In this document: positions 62,647 through 64,000 of the stretch, piece after piece
How the letters are laid out: each line of letters starts with the position of its first letter
How positions within the stretch are numbered: the stretch's first letter is position 1
Assembly: GCF_002019735.1 (NCBI RefSeq)
Contig: NZ_KV917378.1
Span: 4,056,869 to 4,120,868 of the forward strand
DNA length: 64,000 bases
Origin: Salipaludibacillus agaradhaerens
GTDB lineage: Bacteria; Bacillota; Bacilli; Bacillales; Salisediminibacteriaceae
Direction of reading: 5' to 3'
Program-made: the position numbers and the translations under genes
The notes under the pieces: generated by a model
The model's input: the letters and a program-made list of their open reading frames with translations, nothing else
Told to the model about the DNA's origin: nothing
Databases searched by the model: none

Positions 62647-62725
62647 AGGGATATGGCTACCACCTTTGGATAGATGTTTGGCAGTTTCCAATAGTGGGAA
62701 TAACGTTAGGTAAAGTTGCCGGTTT

Positions 62726-62762
62726 AGAGAGTCGAAAAATATTTTTCGGCTCTCTGTCATTT
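62726..62762 (+). terminator. Terminator of the pentitol operon
   Basis: AGAGAG(T)CGAAAAAT pairs with ATTTTTCG(G)CTCTCT, followed by a loose T-rich tail. The remaining 330 bases before the next gene show nothing supported. Confidence 0.75.
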
Positions 62763-63095
62763 TAATTTAAGAAGTTCGTAATTTGTGAAGATGGGTCTAT
62801 TTTGGACATGGAGGGTCAAGTTATAAACTAACATCGTGAAAAACGACTTCATCATGCAAGAAAGGGAATAACAATACATACCTATAAGAAATAAACGGTA
62901 TTGAGTATGATAAAGGTCAGCTAGTTGTGTCATTTAAAGCTTACTTGTAAGAGGGTTACTATTTTACAGCCGTGATAAATAGCAAACTTTTGGACGTGAA
63001 TTGGTACTTTAGTCATTAATTCCATTTGTTTTTCTATTTCTTAATTGATAAACTAAATGAAAAGAATATCCAACTGTAAAGGTGGTTAGCTGATA

Positions 63096-64000
63096 TGGGG
63101 AAGCAGGCAAACGGTCACGATGATAATGTTATTCTTTTTCCTGGACTGGTGCCGAGACTTGTAGATAAAGGAATGATCTCGTTAAAGGAAAAAAAATATT
63201 ACGATGCTTTAACCTATTTTAAGCAATCGATAGAACTAGAGCCAGAGCACCCCCAAGCCCGTTATGGGCTCGTCATTACAAACATTGAATTAAACAGGCT
63301 GGCAGAGGCTAGAATTCACTGTGAATCAATGTTGCATGAAGGAATTGGGGACTATTACGATGTCCTTCAAGTGTATGTGTCTTTGTTAGTCCAATTAGGG
63401 GATTATCAAGAAGTGGTAAAGTTATTAGAGGTGGTGATTGCGGAAGATAAATTACCTGCTAAAATGGCAGAATCATTTTATCATTTACTGGAATTCTCCC
63501 GTCAGATGACTGAAGGCTATGAGAGTGTTGAAGTGGAGGCAGAAAACGGGGGTGATGACTCATTGGAGCTCGTTCCCACAACGGAAGAACTGATTCAAAT
63601 ACTTGAGAAGGGGAACCTTGACCAGCAATGGGGAGCAATACAACAACTGAGCCAACACGATTCTTTAAAAGTAGAAAAAGCATACAGGTCTTTCCTTAAA
63701 GGAAGAGACAATAACCCAGTGTTAAAAAGCTATTTACTCCAAACACTCAAGGAAATGAACAGTCAGGGAACATTCGATGTACATAAGTTTGGTAAAGACT
63801 TTATTGTGACTATTGAAGACCTAGAGGATGTGTTTCATGAAAAATTTGGAAAGTCTGTCATATCAAAGTTAGAAATGACACTCGCCCAAAAAAATCCATC
63901 ACTGTTTGAAATGGTCCAACAAGTATGGTGGCATTATTTATTTGCCCTTTTTCCGGAATCACCAGAACCACTTGATATTAATATATGGGCCTGTGCATTG
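63096..64000 (+). CDS. ysoA: TPR repeat protein, YsoA-like (3' end outside window)
   Basis: The first 301 codons are visible. TPR motifs appear at about residues 25-60 (EKKYYDALTYFKQSIELEPE) and 60-95 (ARYGLVITNIELNRLAEARI), followed by an acidic stretch (about 150-175) and a helical C-terminal part. AAGGTGG precedes the ATG. In B. subtilis ysoA follows the ysnB region and precedes tig-clpX, so the backbone resumes here after the accessory block. A scaffold role is likely; partners are unknown. Confidence 0.75.

Overview
This window is chromosomal DNA from a low-GC, endospore-forming Bacillaceae. Sporulation and germination genes (a gerA-type operon, gerE, gerM) and the gene order rnhC-zapA-cvpA-polX-mutS2-yshE-lcfA-fadR-etfBA-trxA-uvrC-lysC-yslB-sdhCAB-ysmA-gerE-ysmB-racE-gerM-rph-ysnA-ysnB closely follow the Bacillus subtilis map. 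Acidic proteins and interspersed intergenic repeats would fit an alkaliphilic or halophilic relative, but the genus cannot be fixed from the sequence alone.

Bases 1-38.6 kb are this conserved backbone: DNA repair and replication (rnhC, polX, mutS2, uvrC), beta-oxidation (two tandem acyl-CoA synthetases, FadR, EtfBA), thioredoxin, aspartokinase, succinate dehydrogenase, and RNA/nucleotide housekeeping. Three insertions interrupt the B. subtilis order: a KtrB-like potassium transporter, a gerA-type germinant receptor operon led by a 40-residue membrane protein, and a glcT-ptsH-ptsI block in which the RAT/terminator switch normally placed before ptsG lies directly before ptsH. FadR boxes precede both fadR and the thioesterase gene ysmA, tying them into one regulon; cre-like sites precede fadD, etfB, sdhC and the pentitol PTS regulator.

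Bases 38.6-47.0 kb are a tRNA-Gly/tRNA-Arg operon with a decayed integrated element at the tRNA-Arg 3' end. Perfect 108-bp direct repeats (39148-39255 and 46910-47017) bound it. It holds the last codons of a tyrosine integrase, a frameshifted phage regulator, a decapitated endolysin, several unknown membrane proteins, a tiny antisense-strand membrane protein, and an LXG polymorphic toxin with a likely immunity gene. A truncated second tRNA-Gly copy lies upstream.

Bases 47.2-62.7 kb are accessory: a DUF3885 protein, a TetR-regulated ABC exporter with a double palindromic operator, and a pentitol (probably arabitol-type) PTS operon. The PTS operon has a PRD activator, EIIA, EIIB, EIIC, a zinc polyol-phosphate dehydrogenase, RpiB, a 66-residue membrane protein, Rpe, an AraM/glycerol-1-phosphate-dehydrogenase-like enzyme and transketolase. 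Together these would import and phosphorylate a pentitol, oxidise it to a ketopentose phosphate and pass it to the pentose phosphate pathway. The window ends in a ysoA-like TPR gene, where the B. subtilis backbone order resumes.

A family of about 110-160 bp intergenic repeats (five copies) is scattered across the window. I found no CRISPR array, rRNA, intact transposase, T-box or lysine riboswitch.
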